A stretch of DNA of 64,000 bases from Taeniopygia guttata (Eukaryota > Chordata > Aves > Passeriformes > Estrildidae), in assembly GCF_048771995.1 (NCBI RefSeq), contig NC_133027.1, forward strand, positions 57,535,501 to 57,599,500. The letters run 5' to 3'. The notes beneath the pieces were generated by a model, which was given only the letters and a program-made list of their open reading frames with translations, was not told where the DNA came from and did not search any database. Positions 13,501-27,406 of the stretch are shown here, in pieces (the stretch's first letter is position 1; every line of letters starts with the position of its first letter). The position numbers were made by a program, and so were the translations under genes.

Positions 13501-16500
13501 TTGTTGCAAGTTATTTGCAGCGGAAATAAAGAACAATGACAGAGAGGATATACTCAACTTTTGAAGGAATTTTTTATTATTTATAGCTGAAGAATGAACA
13601 CCAACATGTTTTACATTTCCCACTTGCAGATGTCATTTGATGCCTGGTATTAAGTGCCTAGGTTGCCCACTGCAACCTGCCTGTGGCCCTGGGCTGCTGG
13701 GCAGTAAGACTTTAAGTGTCCTACGAGCTTAGGGCACTCAAATGGACTGGGGCAGCAAGTGCTCCCAGCAGAGGGGAGTTCCATGATCCCACTCTACAAT
13801 GCCCAGCACTGTATGAGACTGATGGAGCAGAAAATGCAGAGGGAATGTGTATAAGAGAGGCTCAGAGTCTGGGAAAAAGACCTTGGGAGATGAGGGACAA
13901 AGTGAAGAGCCAAATATCACCCAAGAAACATCACCTCATGTGGTACCATATTCCTTACTTTTACCATTACTGGTTGTTCTTAGCACTCTAAAATACACAC
14001 AGATCCATTTCAGGCAAGTCTCAAACCATGAGTGTTTAACAACATCTTGATGTACAGGGTTCAGGCAGGGTCCTCTGTGCTAAGACAAGCCAAAACAAGA
14101 ACTCATTCCTTACATGTTAGTCTATAATGAAATGAATCTGAAAATTCAGAGTGTGTTATTGAATAGCATGCAGCCATTAGTGAAATATAAATCTGTTTTT
14201 TCTGAAACCTTAGATGACAACTTTCTAATCTGAATACAGATGGCTATTGACCTTATTATAGCAATACATGTATAATGAGTACTGAATCCAGAGAGTAACC
14301 ATTTTTTGGGTACAACATATGGATGAACAGGTCATCTCCCCCTCTACTATTTACCCTTGCTTCCTAAGCAGGAATCGTGACTAAATCAAAGGAAATCAGA
14401 GAAAGTCCCAGCCAATAGTGTTCACACTTCTGTTTTCAAATAGCTACTTTGAGGATAATCAACTGACTGATAATGATGAAATACTTCCAGTTTGCAACCA
14501 AGCAGGAAGAATATGATAGAATTTTAATTAGAGAGAAATGGATGAGTACATCAAGACAATTCATACCTAGGAGTGCCAAAAGTGATGGATGAGGTGTTAG
14601 CTGTTGAGAAATTTTCGTACTTCTGAAAATTTCAGATGCTTGTCAGTGTTTTATTTTTTACTAAAGCAAAAATTGAGGTAATTCATTTAACTATAGCTAA
14701 CATAAGTTTCAGGCAGAACTATGGCAAACTAGGCGAGGAGTTTATGACTAACAAGATCGGAGTGCAATGGAAAAACAATCCACATTCCAGTGAGATTTCA
14801 CTTCTGTTTCATAAAGTTCCCAGCACTGGTGTAGAAAATTCTGGTAAAATCAAGAGAAGTAGCAGTACAAACTTGCAAAGAAAGAAGTGCACCTGTAGCC
14901 CTTCAGCCCCACAGGCAACAGCATGGCTGTCAGAGGAGGAGTGACATAGATGTTGTTTTATGTGCCCTGTGGAACTGGGTTGAAAATTCAGTTTGGAGAC
15001 TTAGGACCAGAATGGGAGCCTGCCACTCTTTATGGTATGGATGTGATGTTTCATATGGTTTTAAAATTAAGAGTATTGTGGAGTAGGGAAATGGCCTTTG
15101 ATGCCAAAGTTCAGATTGACATAGAAGATCTGGCAATAGCATAAGAAAGAAAAAAGGAGGAGGGAAATATGCCAAAAATTGCAAATTAACAGTTATTTAT
15201 AGGAATTGTTTGGTTGATAAGAAATAAACTGTGTGGACAATACACACATTGTCAGATTCTATAAGGTTCATAAATCTTCCCCTTTTGACTAACACCCTTA
15301 GCTAATAAGCAGAAGTCTTAGAGGCATGTGCACAGTTGGGAAATTAGCTTTCAATGCACAAGTGGTCCAGAGGGAAAGAGCCACATGTGAGACTGGGACA
15401 GGGACACAAGAGGATATGTGAGACCTCATGGTTGGCTCCCTGGAGATGGGAATCTGAGAAGTCTAAGCCAGAAGAGAACTGCAGCTGCCGGCTGAATCTG
15501 AAAGAGACTTTCCACAGATAAGACTTGAAGTACTCCCTCTTCAGATGGGTAGAGACAGCTGACCTGACTGCAAGCTCAGAGGGAACTTACAACACTTGTG
15601 AAGTTGAGTTCATTTCTAGATTCAGGCATGCTGGTCATGAAGCAGTAACAGAGATTTTCTGCATATCTCAGCGAAGAATTTACTGTGATGTTGAAATTTA
15701 TTATTTAAAAAATAACTAATTCTATTACACCTTCACAGACAGCTATACCAGAACATGATTTTCCCAGGCACTGATTTGTGAAAATGTAAGATAGATAGAT
15801 ATGAAATATATATAGACAGTGATTATGGGCCAAAAAGTAACTATCAGATTCCATTTGCAGTACAAATCTGCCACAGTAATCAATAAAGGCTTGTTAAATG
15901 CTAGGGAAGAGAGAACAAATGGGGAAGTAGCATACCAGAAAGATACCACTTAGATTTCAATTAGCTGTCAAAATCCTTCTATTTTTAACCTCCAGCAATT
16001 CAGCATTGTTTGGCATTGTCATTTATCTCCTTTACCTACACAGTCACTCTTTGAATGCCTGCAGCAGTCTGATGGGAAACATTAGTGGAAAAATATATTT
16101 TTGAAAAGACTTTATTGGTGTTTGGAAGAGCCCAACTCAATAGCATTAAGAAGAAAATGTGATTCCAGAGGGCCACATACACGCTTACATCTTTATTTTT
16201 AATCACAAGAACAGAAGGAGAACTAAAAAAAGGTTTGAAGTGTTGCTTTTCCCCACCCCCCCAAACAGAATTTTAGTGAAGAAGTGGGAAAAAACAACTG
16301 AAACTGGTTAAAAACTGTATCTGACCAGTATTGTCTTCTTGTTACCTCAAGTTCCCTCTTCTGAGTATTCTTTTAGTTTTAGCACATGCCAAGAGCACAG
16401 CATAGCAGTGAATGCCTCCAGCTTTGAACAAGCTTCCTCAGGCAGCCCAGCAAGCCCAACAGACTGTGCTGCACTTCATGCTCCCACTCTGGAGAGGTCA

Positions 16501-19500
16501 GGTTCACCAGAACTGGGTCACAATACCAGCAGCAAGATGGTTGCTCACAGATTGAAGCTGTCCATAGAGATGCCCCAAGTCTGGCAGTCCCCAGGACATG
16601 GGTTCTGTCCCCACATGACACCAACAAAATAAACATGCTGTGTTATAGTCCTCCCAAAATTCAAGATCTTTTGAAGAATTTGACCAGCCTTACAAAATGC
16701 CTCCCTTCTCAGGCAGATCCTCTGTTACCAAGAAGAGAGCAATTTTTCAAGAGGAAAATCCATTCAGTAGGTCTCTGTTATGTGACTAACCATTAACATG
16801 ATGAGGAGATGAAGCCCCTGAGGATGGTGCAGCCACAAACCATTGCTCATTACCTACCAACAGCAATACAAACTAAAGCCTTACTGGCAGGTTTTCTTAA
16901 TCTTAATAATTTGACATTTAACAGCTCGGAAATGCACCCTTGGGAAAAGGATTGTGAGTCGGGGTGGTCGCTAGGGAGCAGGATACTAAAAAAGAAAAAC
17001 AAGTAATGATTCATAAACTGCTGTAGTGCCACTGAATGTAGCACAGCTCTACTGGTCCGTGTAAGCTCAGGCTCTGTCTGTCAGGACCAGATCCTTTCAG
17101 GTCTCTACAACAAGTAAGTGGGCCACACTGCCCACATGCTAATTCCTCATGCTGTCCCACAGATTTTCCCAGTCTATCCACCACTGCACAACTCCTTTGA
17201 CAGCGCAGTTTTGCAGCAGAAATATTCACATGAAATACTGCTCACTGCTGATAAAGGATCACACTGTCATTTTCACCCAGGACAGGTGCCAGGGAGCTAC
17301 TGCTCAGTCTAAGTGGGGAAGTAAGATATGCTTCAAGGAAGGAAATCATGAGCAGTAAATTAAACACACTGAAAGTCTCCTTGAAGAGTCATCTGCAAGC
17401 CCTTGTGCTTATCCAATGCTGCCTACCCAATGAAAAGTTCATTTGATTAGGAAAAAAGGCTGACAAATCCATGTGACTAAGAAAAACACGTCCTGAGGAG
17501 GCTGTCCCTGCTACAGTACAAAAAAGCACATTGTGAAACCACCGTGATGTGGGTGGGAGAAGCAAATTCCAGAATTGCAGATGGTATGTGGCAGCATATT
17601 GATCACGCCCTGACAGGACTGTTGCAGCTCAACACAGGCAGTTTGTTTGAAGGAGATAGAAAACAGAGAAGCAAATATTCCTGCAACACAGGAATTATTC
17701 TAAACAGTCAGTTCATCATCTGCATGAAATTGTCCACCATGGTTAGAGCTGTTTAGTGTATTCAAAAAGTCTTCATACTCCTAGGGTTTGAGCTTTGAGA
17801 CTACAGAAACTGTGAAAAGGATTTTCCAAATCAGCTGTTAAACTGCAATACATTTACTTTAGCTCATTACATAAAAGTACGAGTTCTGTTTTTATAATAA
17901 TGTAGTTTCCTTTATTTTTCTAAAGTCCTATGCAAACTGTTAGCTATGTAGCACTAAACTTTAGAAGACTTGACCTTGTTCTTCATAACAAAAACATGTG
18001 GTAGGGAGCCTCTAAGATGAAAGGCCTGCATTTCAAGCCATACACCATATTCAGCTGTAAAAACAGTCTTCACACTCCTCTTGAGAGCTATTGAGCAGGT
18101 TTAGCAGTATACTGCCTCAAAAGGAATTGTCTTCATGGCCCAGAGAGCCAACAACCCTGTTTTAGCTCATAGTGAGGGAGAAATCTGAAGGGAATTCTGC
18201 TGAAAGGCCATCACACACTGGTAAGTGGAAATGGGAACAGATTCAAGTACAGACATAAAATTTTTGCTCCTCATGACTGAGGAGCATGTGGAATTTTTGC
18301 CCATATTTTGGGCTTTGTTTGACCCAAATCCTCTTAAGTCATGCACCTGCAACTCACAACCTGAGTTCAAACACTTAAAAGGTGGCAGCATCCCCTGAGT
18401 CCAAGACAAAAAATTACATCTGGAAATTATTGCCATGCCTCTGATCCATCCAGACTGCCTAAACAAGTAGACTCGGGTCTGCAACATATTTCCAGTATAT
18501 TTGATGCTCTGGATCTCCAGAGACTGGGATAGATTTTAAGTTGTGCAGAGGTGGTGAACAGATGCAGTCCTTGGTCACACACCCAGAAGTTATCAAAAAC
18601 ATGTTCTGTTTCTCCTGCCGTGCTTCTCTTGTATCACTTGCCCGCTTGGTGGTCTTCAGTTCCCTGAGGTAAAATAACAGCATTTCCTCTCGTTCTCCTC
18701 ACACCTTTGCAGATAGTCACAGTGAAATTTTCTTGTTAATGAAGATCAGAAATAGGCCTTATTGCAGTGAAACACATGCCATGAACAGCAACAGAGAACT
18801 TCAGGATGAAGAAATATCTCCAACTCAAACCATATCTTGCCAGTGTAGATGCAGATTCAGGCTCTATCAGACTTTCCCTCAAGCTGTATCCAAAGCAGGC
18901 AGAAATACTGTTCTGCTTCTAGCTGGATCAAGCAAACAGCCAACCGACAAACAAACACATAAAGCTCAGTGATTTAATTTTGTAATAGACAACTTGCAAA
19001 ACAACTACACCACAGCAATAGGGATGATGTTTCATATCAGTACATCAGCTATATACAGGCACCCTGACACTTTTTTGTAAGGATGAAAGATTAAAGTTTG
19101 TGGTAGTCTATTCTATTAGGCAGTTGGACCAAGTGTCAGAATTATCAGATGCCATTTAACTTGGATGCCTTGTAACCTGGGTGCCGAATTTAGGACATCT
19201 TAACACAGGTTTTCAGGTTTCAGGCACCAGGTAGTGGCAAGATGGTTTCAGACCTGTGGAAAATACAAGCTCTCCACACCTCAGAAAGGATACTGACCTC
19301 TTTATGTTTTAAACTAGGTGATACAGCTAGGGACAGAAGATCAGACATCTTTCAGGTACACAAGTTTTGAATGGAATGAAAGGAGACTCACTCTACTTGC
19401 CTGATGATGTGCACCTGCAGACTGAGTCACATCACAGTGCAGATGTAGTCTTTTACATCATGGCTCAGGGAACTGAAAAAATTGTTTTCTTGTTTTACGT

Positions 19501-21603
19501 GACAGCTACCAATGTCCTATTGAGAAACAGAACCTCTCTCTTTTAAGCTTCTTTCTTTGCTTTAGTCACCGGATCATGCTTTCTGTATTGGAACAGCTCA
19601 GTGAAGAGTGGGAGGGCTGAAACACAAACACCAAACGGTAGGACTTCTCCTCCAATGGCACTTTAAAAAAGCAGAAATCCATGGTGAGTTGAGCCAGATG
19701 ATAAAATAGAAACACAAATGTGCTACACTACTAGAACAGTGATGAAACAAATGAAGGCAATGAAGGAATATGCCTGCTCAAAATGTAGTCATGTCCAGGT
19801 AAAAATTGCTCCTATCACAAGTATACAACCTCATGGGTATAGGACCTCACAGACAACTATTAGCCCTTACTTAAATCATTTTAAGTACTTCTAATCATGA
19901 GTACTGAAATGATTAGGTGCTAGATAACTTAATCTTTTTTATTTTAAATAAGGAAAACAATCCTCCCAGTTAATTCTAGTGCTCACTAAACTGTTCCAGT
20001 ATTAATTGAACACATTCCCAGCTTGGCTGAGCCATTCAGTATAGCTTACTGCAGTACAGGTAATCATATTATCCTGTGCATACTGTTTGCTACCGCAAAA
20101 GCTTTTCATTCAGGCTGTTAAAATAGTTATAGAGGGAATAGGGCCTTCTGGGCTTGGAGAGGCTAGAAAACTGGCAGACAGTTGTTTCCTCCCCAGCATG
20201 CTGTACCCTGACTGCTCTGGGCAGGGAGAAATCCTGATAACGGGTGGAAGTACACAGAAGTGAAAGCATCTCTGTGCTGTCAAAGATCATGCTTATGGCT
20301 TTCACTGAAGAGCTGTGAGCTGTAAATTGTGCATTCTAGCCATTCTCCCTTCATTGTTAATAAATAAAAATGCTCTCTTGCAAAAATCAATGACTAGGGA
20401 AAGGTTTGCTTGCTCTCTGAGTGATTTGGGAAGGCAGAGGAGAATGCTGTTGGGGAGTTCTTGGCACAAATTTACGGTGTGGAGACAACAGCCTGCAATG
20501 GAAGTTGGGAAATATTTCAAAAATTTTGAAAACAGATTGTGTTATATTGTTCTTGTCTCAAGTGGTGTGTGGATGGTGTTCATGTCCCAGCAGGAGGGAC
20601 AGGGGTGAATGGCTGAGGAGGGAGCCAGTGGAATTTGCACACTCCAGTCCCACTGGTTTGTGCTTTGTTTTGGTACAGGGGTGGATGGAGGGTGAGGAAA
20701 GGACGCTGCTTTTGCATCTGAAAAATAAAGATGTTTTTTAACTAATGGGAATATATTGTCTTGTATTAACAGTTTATGGGCAAAAGGTAGCAGGGAGAAA
20801 AAAGGTGGAGGTAATTTTTATCCCTGAACGAGGCAGCACAGGAAAGCACATATTTAGACAGCCAAAAATTTTTCCCATATTAAATTTTGCTAAAATTCTG
20901 TCCATTTTGCACAACATAAGCTATCATTGTTTTGACAGGAAGGAAGAAAGAGGGTGGGGTAGGGGAAAAAAGTAAAGAAGAGAGGAAGACAAAGCACATG
21001 AGAACAGACACATGTAGCACTTCCCAAACAGTTCAGAAAAATATGCATATTCTAAGAAGAATTACAGCACTTCAGGAAGTTTGGGGTTTAATTAGGATCA
21101 CCTGGCAATTTAACCAAAGCAGCCAGTCCCTAGTAAATTGCCCCAGATTTTCACAGCATTACAATAGAGCATTTTCAACACGATTGTTTGCCTTCTAATT
21201 ACAATCAGTGATGCCTTGCTTATGTAAGGATACCCCTATTACATCAAGTGTAAAACAGATCAAGGTCTTAGAAAAACCAAGCTCAGTTGGCTCTGTTTCT
21301 GAGCAGTAATCTTATATTTCAAGATCATTGCAGCTCAGGCTTCCAGGACTGCTCAGTGTTGGAACCCTGGATGATGAGAATTTTAAACTTTCTATGCTGA
21401 AAGGCACAGACCCACAAGAGAATACTGCATTTGACCTGAGGCTGTGGAGAAGGCTTCCAAAATTGATTAATAGCACTGGGATTACAGGTGAGTAGTTTGA
21501 ATAGAAGTGTGTAATATCATGTGGTGGAAAACTTAGAGTTTAAGGTTTTAGAATATAGTATTATCTATAAAGCTAAGATGGAGGTTTTAGGGCAGTGGCG
21601 GGC

Positions 21604-21627
21604 CCTTCTTCTTCACCTTCTTCTTCA
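21604..21627 (+). repeat. 12-bp perfect tandem duplication
   Basis: CCTTCTTCTTCA occurs twice head to tail within a pyrimidine-rich stretch. This is a minor slippage product. Confidence 0.85.
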
Positions 21628-22620
21628 TGGATTTGAGTGGTGTTTTGTAATTGAACAGAAAAAGTCCATACTGTGGGACACGACAGATCAGTTATTGGGT
21701 TAAAAGTGAAAATAATTTAGGTGTCATTTCTTGATTGGAGAGTTTAGCCTTAAAAGACCTTGTAGAGAAAGATAGATATTTTGTAGCTTGTTAGTAGAAT
21801 GCTGTAGAACTCACCACTTGTGAGACTGTAATATAGATAAGAAATAATAAACATCTGAATCTGAACATGAAATATCATCTCTAGAGCCTTCAATCCCAAC
21901 CTTGACAGAGGCAGAAAAGAAGTTAAAGAATCGACAGCTCAGCTCAGAATGCCACACAGCCCTTCTACATAAGCCTTCTTCTCTCCTAGACTGAGAAGGA
22001 GCAGGTACTTGCCTGCCTAGTGCATATGCAAGTGCTCATCACATCCTGCTCAACCAGAGGGACCAGTGCTACATTTCAATATTCACTACCTCCCATCAGT
22101 CCATTTCATTCCACTTACATGATCTATGGGAATCCTTAGGGGAGTGTTTGCACAAGCTAGTCTGGAAAAGAAGGTCAGCCAGTGCTAATCTGCTGAGAAA
22201 GTGGCAGCCCTACCAGCTCGTAGCACCAGAACTCGTTTGCTTTCAAAAGCAGCAACGTCAGATGCAAACAAGGTGAGGGTAATAACCTCCAGTTTGGTGC
22301 CAGTGTACGTCATGGTCAGACCAGAATGGACAGTCTTGCTAAATGTGAGAAAGTGCTTCATCATATCTACCCTGGCATCTAATTTCCATGTTAACCCCTT
22401 GCTGAGTTCTGTATCTTCCGTCCCTTAAATATTGCCATGACATGACAACATAGCTGGGGAGATGGGAATGTTTCCATGATAGTTACCAGTTCCAGGCATT
22501 TGTTTACTGCACACTAATTGTGTCACTGAGTCACTAGCACTCTAATGTATGTGATGCACTGGCTGGTGTCTTTCAATGCATGGTAAACCAACAGCAGCGT
22601 TAGGTATTGCTGTTATTATG

Positions 22621-22732
22621 GCTAGCAGCAGCTAGCAAATGTTAGGGTAAAAATCTTAGCTCCTCTTAAAAAGATAAGAAAAGTTGTTTACTTTTGTAAA
22701 CAACAACAGAAGATGTGTATTCACATCTTCTG
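22621..22732. repeat. Cluster of three perfect inverted repeats
   Basis: Three hairpin-capable inverted repeats fall within 112 bp. GCTAGC-AGCA-GCTAGC lies at 22621-22636. At 22683-22704, arms GTTGTTTAC and GTAAACAAC (9 bp) flank a TTTT loop. At 22707-22732, arms CAGAAGATGTG and CACATCTTCTG (11 bp) flank a TATT loop. The last two are separated by only 2 bp. No coding frame or known repeat explains them. Confidence 0.85.
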
Positions 22733-25198
22733 CATTCTTACTGGAAGTAGTCAACCAGCTATTAAATTAGGTTACAACATCTGCAGAGATAGAGCTTATG
22801 CTTACACATGCAAGGGTTTTACATTTTTACCTCACAAAGTCATCACACCAGAGACCTGGTTAAAATCATGCTCTCACACCAGAGTGCAAAGGAACAGTGT
22901 CTCTTATCCTATCCAAACTTTCAGTCCTGAACTACAGAGTTTGCATTTTGCATTCTCAGCTCTGAAAACACAGGGTCAACAAAAGCTAGGAACAGTTTGT
23001 GAAATAGTTGTGATTGATGACGGTAAGTTTGTTCACAGTACATTGCCTCCCTGAGTAGCAGGGGACATTTCCACAGAGATGAGTCAGTGACAGCACATTA
23101 ATAAAAAATCTAACAAAGGGATCACCAAGGACTAAAAATCATGCTAGCACCTTCAACAACAAAAAGTTGCTGCAGGAAAAGAACACAAATGTCCTTAAGC
23201 ATGCTCTAGTCACATATCCCACAAAAGCATTTCTCCAGACTAGCACTGGATGGCTTTCTGAGGGAACTGTTGGCAATCAGGACTCCCAGATGTTTATTCT
23301 GGGTTGTGATTACAGAGCTCAGCTCCAGCATTCTCTGAAGTGCTTTCTGAATGGGAGCACACAGAGAATGTCAGTTGCCCTGAAATTTTCCCATGCAAAT
23401 TGGCACATGGACATGGTGGTATTCTCTGAGATGCAACTGAAAGCAAAAAGTGATGCAAGCCTGCATCATCATGAGACATCAGATGGTTAGAGGTACATAA
23501 GGTTCTCTTAGTGGGTTACTAAACCCTTAAGGAACAAACAGTACATTTAACCTGTACTTCCTGAAAAGATCAGAGAAACAAAATGATCCAATTTATTTCC
23601 TGTGCTCCCTTACAGGTCTCGCTTTCTAAAGACTCACATTTTTTGGCTCAGCTGTCTTGACAAAATTCAATGGTTCTAAATACTTAGTACAGATGCACAG
23701 TCACATTTTTCATCATACACACATTTGGATACAGATCTCTCTACTTTTCTCTTAAGAATGGATGGTAGATGTTATCTTTGTTTATGGTTTAAAATATAAA
23801 AAACATTCAGGTGCAACATATGCCAAAAGCAGCATTTGAATTGACACACAACTTTGAATGAAGCACTAAGTATTATCACATGTTTCACTTTTATATGCCT
23901 GCTCAGCTCTTCCATGCTCATCATGGAATATCCATTGACTTAATTTCATTCAGCCCAACTGAGCAAAAAATTTAGCAGGTAGAAACCTGCCTACTTTACA
24001 GTGAAGGCTGAAAGATACTTGTTGGTTGGATGATTTCAAGTATCCAGCTTGAGAATGTTTTCACGTGTCCAGGTTTTTAGCTGAGATAATCACATTTTAT
24101 TGGCTCTACACCAGAGCAGTTCTCCCAATTGAAATATGATAGCTAGAACACTCATCTGCTGAAAAACAGTCCATCTGGAATAATGAATCATCAGCTCTTG
24201 TCTGCCAGTACCCACCCATACAAAACGTATGTGTCAACCATCCTTTGGATTTACTGGAAGTGGATTTACCACACTTGTTTTTAAGGAATCCACTAAATTA
24301 AAAACCCATTCATTAAAGTACAGCTTTAATTCATTTCAGGCTCTTTCATGCCCTGTCGTGTTATGGATATTCCTATTTCACAATCCAAGCAAGCAGAACA
24401 ATCCATCCTTTGATTTGTCAAAACATTCACATGAGTTGATGACAAATATCCATCATGGAAGAAATAAGAGCTTTCACATGATGCCTAAAAAAGAAATGTT
24501 CAAATGGAGTGACTTCAGCAAACAATTTAAGTTATTTTGAACAAATATTTGTGCACATCAGGAAACAAAACACTCATTTTGTTTTTCAGCTACTCATTAT
24601 AAACAACAAAAAATGAATAACTTTTGTGAATTCAAAACCACCACCAACTCCCTTCTTTCCCCTGATGTTTGTAAATTGTCTGCAGCAATGTCCCACATAC
24701 ACTGAGCAAAACTGATGACCACTGTCAAAAATGAGACAAATGGCAGTACAGAGAAAATCTTAGACTGAAGACAAGGTGATTGACCCTTCCATCATACACT
24801 GTCTGAAAGGGGGCAGCTGCTAATTTATGAAGAGGAAAAACAAAAGAGCAAGTTTTTCTGATTCTTGGGCCAAAGGGCTTGCAGCACAGTTTGTATCTCT
24901 ACCCTTCATGCAGAATAAAAGGCCATAGTGTGCTGAGTTTTTTACTCCCAGCTGCTTCTTGAGCCGTGCAGCAGATTCAGTTTAGCCTCAGTTATGTGAC
25001 TCATAAAAGCAATATAATAATTACAGAATACTGGTAAAACCAGGGAATTTTAGAGTCTTTTAAGCTTCTCCTTTCCTCACATATATTTTTTCCCTTTCTT
25101 AATTTCCAGATTGAAAGTTCTCTGGTGCTAATGGCTTTTGATTTTGACTTATTAAACCCTGCACAGGATGTTTTAAGCTCTCCTATCTAAGTGCACTA

Positions 25199-25215
25199 GA
25201 ACCCTTAAAGGGTTC
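25199..25215. repeat. Perfect 17-bp inverted repeat
   Basis: GAACCCTTAAAGGGTTC has 8-bp arms around one central base. It is a short palindrome with no known element around it. Confidence 0.7.
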
Positions 25216-27384
25216 AGCCCTGAGGACATTGACTCTCTATAAACAGTAGGGAAATGATCCATCTGTTCAGAGGGAATTGTATTGCAAAATCATACACAGC
25301 AAAACTTTGATTTTGTATACACTCCACAGCTGAACTGCCACCATTTTCTTTAAAAATCTTTTCTTTCTTTCCATTAATTTGATTCACAGTTTGGTCCTTT
25401 GCATTCAAAGGCTGTTAGTAGAAAAGGAAACCGGAGAAGAACTACAATAAACAAATACATGAACAGCAGAAGTGTCTTGGTACATTTTTTTGGTCCTAAT
25501 CTTGAAGAAGTTTTACATTTAGAAGGTCAGCAAGAGGATACCTTCTGATCATACCAGATATCATTACTTAGGCAAAACAACTAACCTTGAATTCATTTTT
25601 ACTTTGACTCATAATAATTAATATGCAACCTTTGAAATAGACTCCTCTTGCCTTGACTCACTCTTTAAATTGACTGAAAACTCAGGACAAGGGCTGGCTT
25701 TCCAATGAAGGGATACAGAAGTCAGATAAGCCGTTCCAGAGGCAGCAAAATTACCCCCTTATTTTTTTCCCTTAGATGACATGCCCACAATGCTCCCCAC
25801 CACAATTTTTTCTGATGAACTGCTTGCAGAAGATGATCCAAGGGATTTCTGTCTGACACCCTCTGGCAAACATCTGTCTCACAACTTGACAGGTGACTCA
25901 CCAATACAGTGAAAGTTACATTATGGGAAAGCGGTCCCAGAGTGTGGAAAAAGAGAATTTGTGGCATAAGAGGGAGGGAAGGAGCTCTCTAGCAAGTTCA
26001 AGCCCACTAGAACAGGTGGTCTTGGTTTTTCAGCTCAGCTAGCCGGGGATAAAAAGGGAAATTACTTCAGCCACTTAGTTCATCAAGATTGTATTGAACA
26101 ACCTCAGGTGGGAACCACCAGGCCATAGGGAGCTTAGACCTGTTAAAGGATATGGAATGTATGAATTACACAGATGGAATAAAGGATTTTAATTAGGTAG
26201 ACAGACAGAAAAAAAGAAGGCTTTAGTGTAACAGCATCACTTCTCTCTCAGTTTCTCTGCTCTGCCTCCTCACTTTTCTCACCAAGAAATGGAGGCAAAG
26301 CAAGGATCACAGTGCTCCAGAAACCCAGACAGCTGCTGCCAGCAAAGAGGTAAGAAAAATGTGTTTATGTAACTTTATGAATATTTTGCTTATACAGGAA
26401 ATTTAATCAGCAAAGACATCATGTACTTTAGGACTTCCTAAATAGCAGTATTATCTATAAAAGGAATGAATGCTATTACATTAATTCCCCTTCCGGAGGC
26501 AGAAGTACATTTCATCCCCTTTGCCTTCTTGGCATGCCTATAAACCTCAAAGTATTTACAGGTAGTGCACTCCAGGGCTACTGAGCAGTGAATATTTGAT
26601 TTGGGCAGCTCTTAACCTCTTAAGCTCTTCTGAGTACCATATGTTGCGTGATTTAAGAGGTGAGTTTTAAACACTCTAGTTTCTTTCATACTAGTGACTT
26701 CCAAATCACCCACTGCTCTACAGATGTGGTAACACAGCTCCTGCCTTGTGACATATGCGTAAGTCTCTCCTCTTTCAATGTTACACAACTGAAAATCACA
26801 TTATAGGTCTGAAATAACTGTCTTCTGTTCTAAACTGCAGCATCCCTGAATGTTTCCCAAGCCCCAAATCCATTTGGTGAAAAGGAAAGGGGAGGCAAAG
26901 CCGTGTCCATATGATCCTTGGAAAGATATAGATCTACTCAGGGTTTAAGTTCATGCTTCCTTGTCAATCTCTTATGGTCCCAGAAGAGATACCAGGAGGG
27001 GGAAAAAAAAGCTGTCATAAGCTGACTTATCCTGCATTATATTCTTCTCTGAGGTTTTTTACACAGCTAACTTGCTGGAGAATTCCTTAGGCAGCTCCAT
27101 GTCTCTGCCATGCAGGAGCTAAGGAGCTTCTTATCATGTCTTACAGGACTCTGCAAGTGTCTTGGGCTTTACTAGGAAAATTAGAATATTGTGAGAAAGA
27201 CTGTTTACATTATCTTTGTAATATTTCTTCAAACAACACTTCTTATTTCCTGTTTATCAGTAAGGAAGCTAGAAAGAAAAGAACTACATATTAAATCCTT
27301 TGAATCTCCCTCTTTTTAACAGTTAGACTACATGGCACCTGTAATGTTTGAACAGGAAACTCTCCTACCTGAATATCCATGTTT

Positions 27385-27406
27385 TATATATATATATATA
27401 TATATA
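27385..27406 (+). repeat. (TA)11 microsatellite
   Basis: An uninterrupted run of eleven TA units. Confidence 0.95.

Larger units (their letters stand above)
5139..22620. other. Intergenic, no gene seen
   Basis: No exon, RNA gene or transposon is recognised. Only homopolymers (5947, 7203), the TATG-rich tract (10445) and the 12-bp duplication (21604) stand out. The open frame at 10054-10650 runs through the low-complexity tract and is probably fortuitous. Confidence 0.7.

Noticed and set aside
16339-16636. Open frames on both strands in a locally GC-richer patch, considered as an LTR fragment
   Set aside because: No terminal TG...CA boundaries, primer-binding site or known LTR sequence could be recognised.
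26220-26350. Possible exon before AAAGAG|GTAAGAA at about 26350
   Set aside because: The donor is plausible but the acceptor side has several weak AGs with no clear choice; too weak to list.
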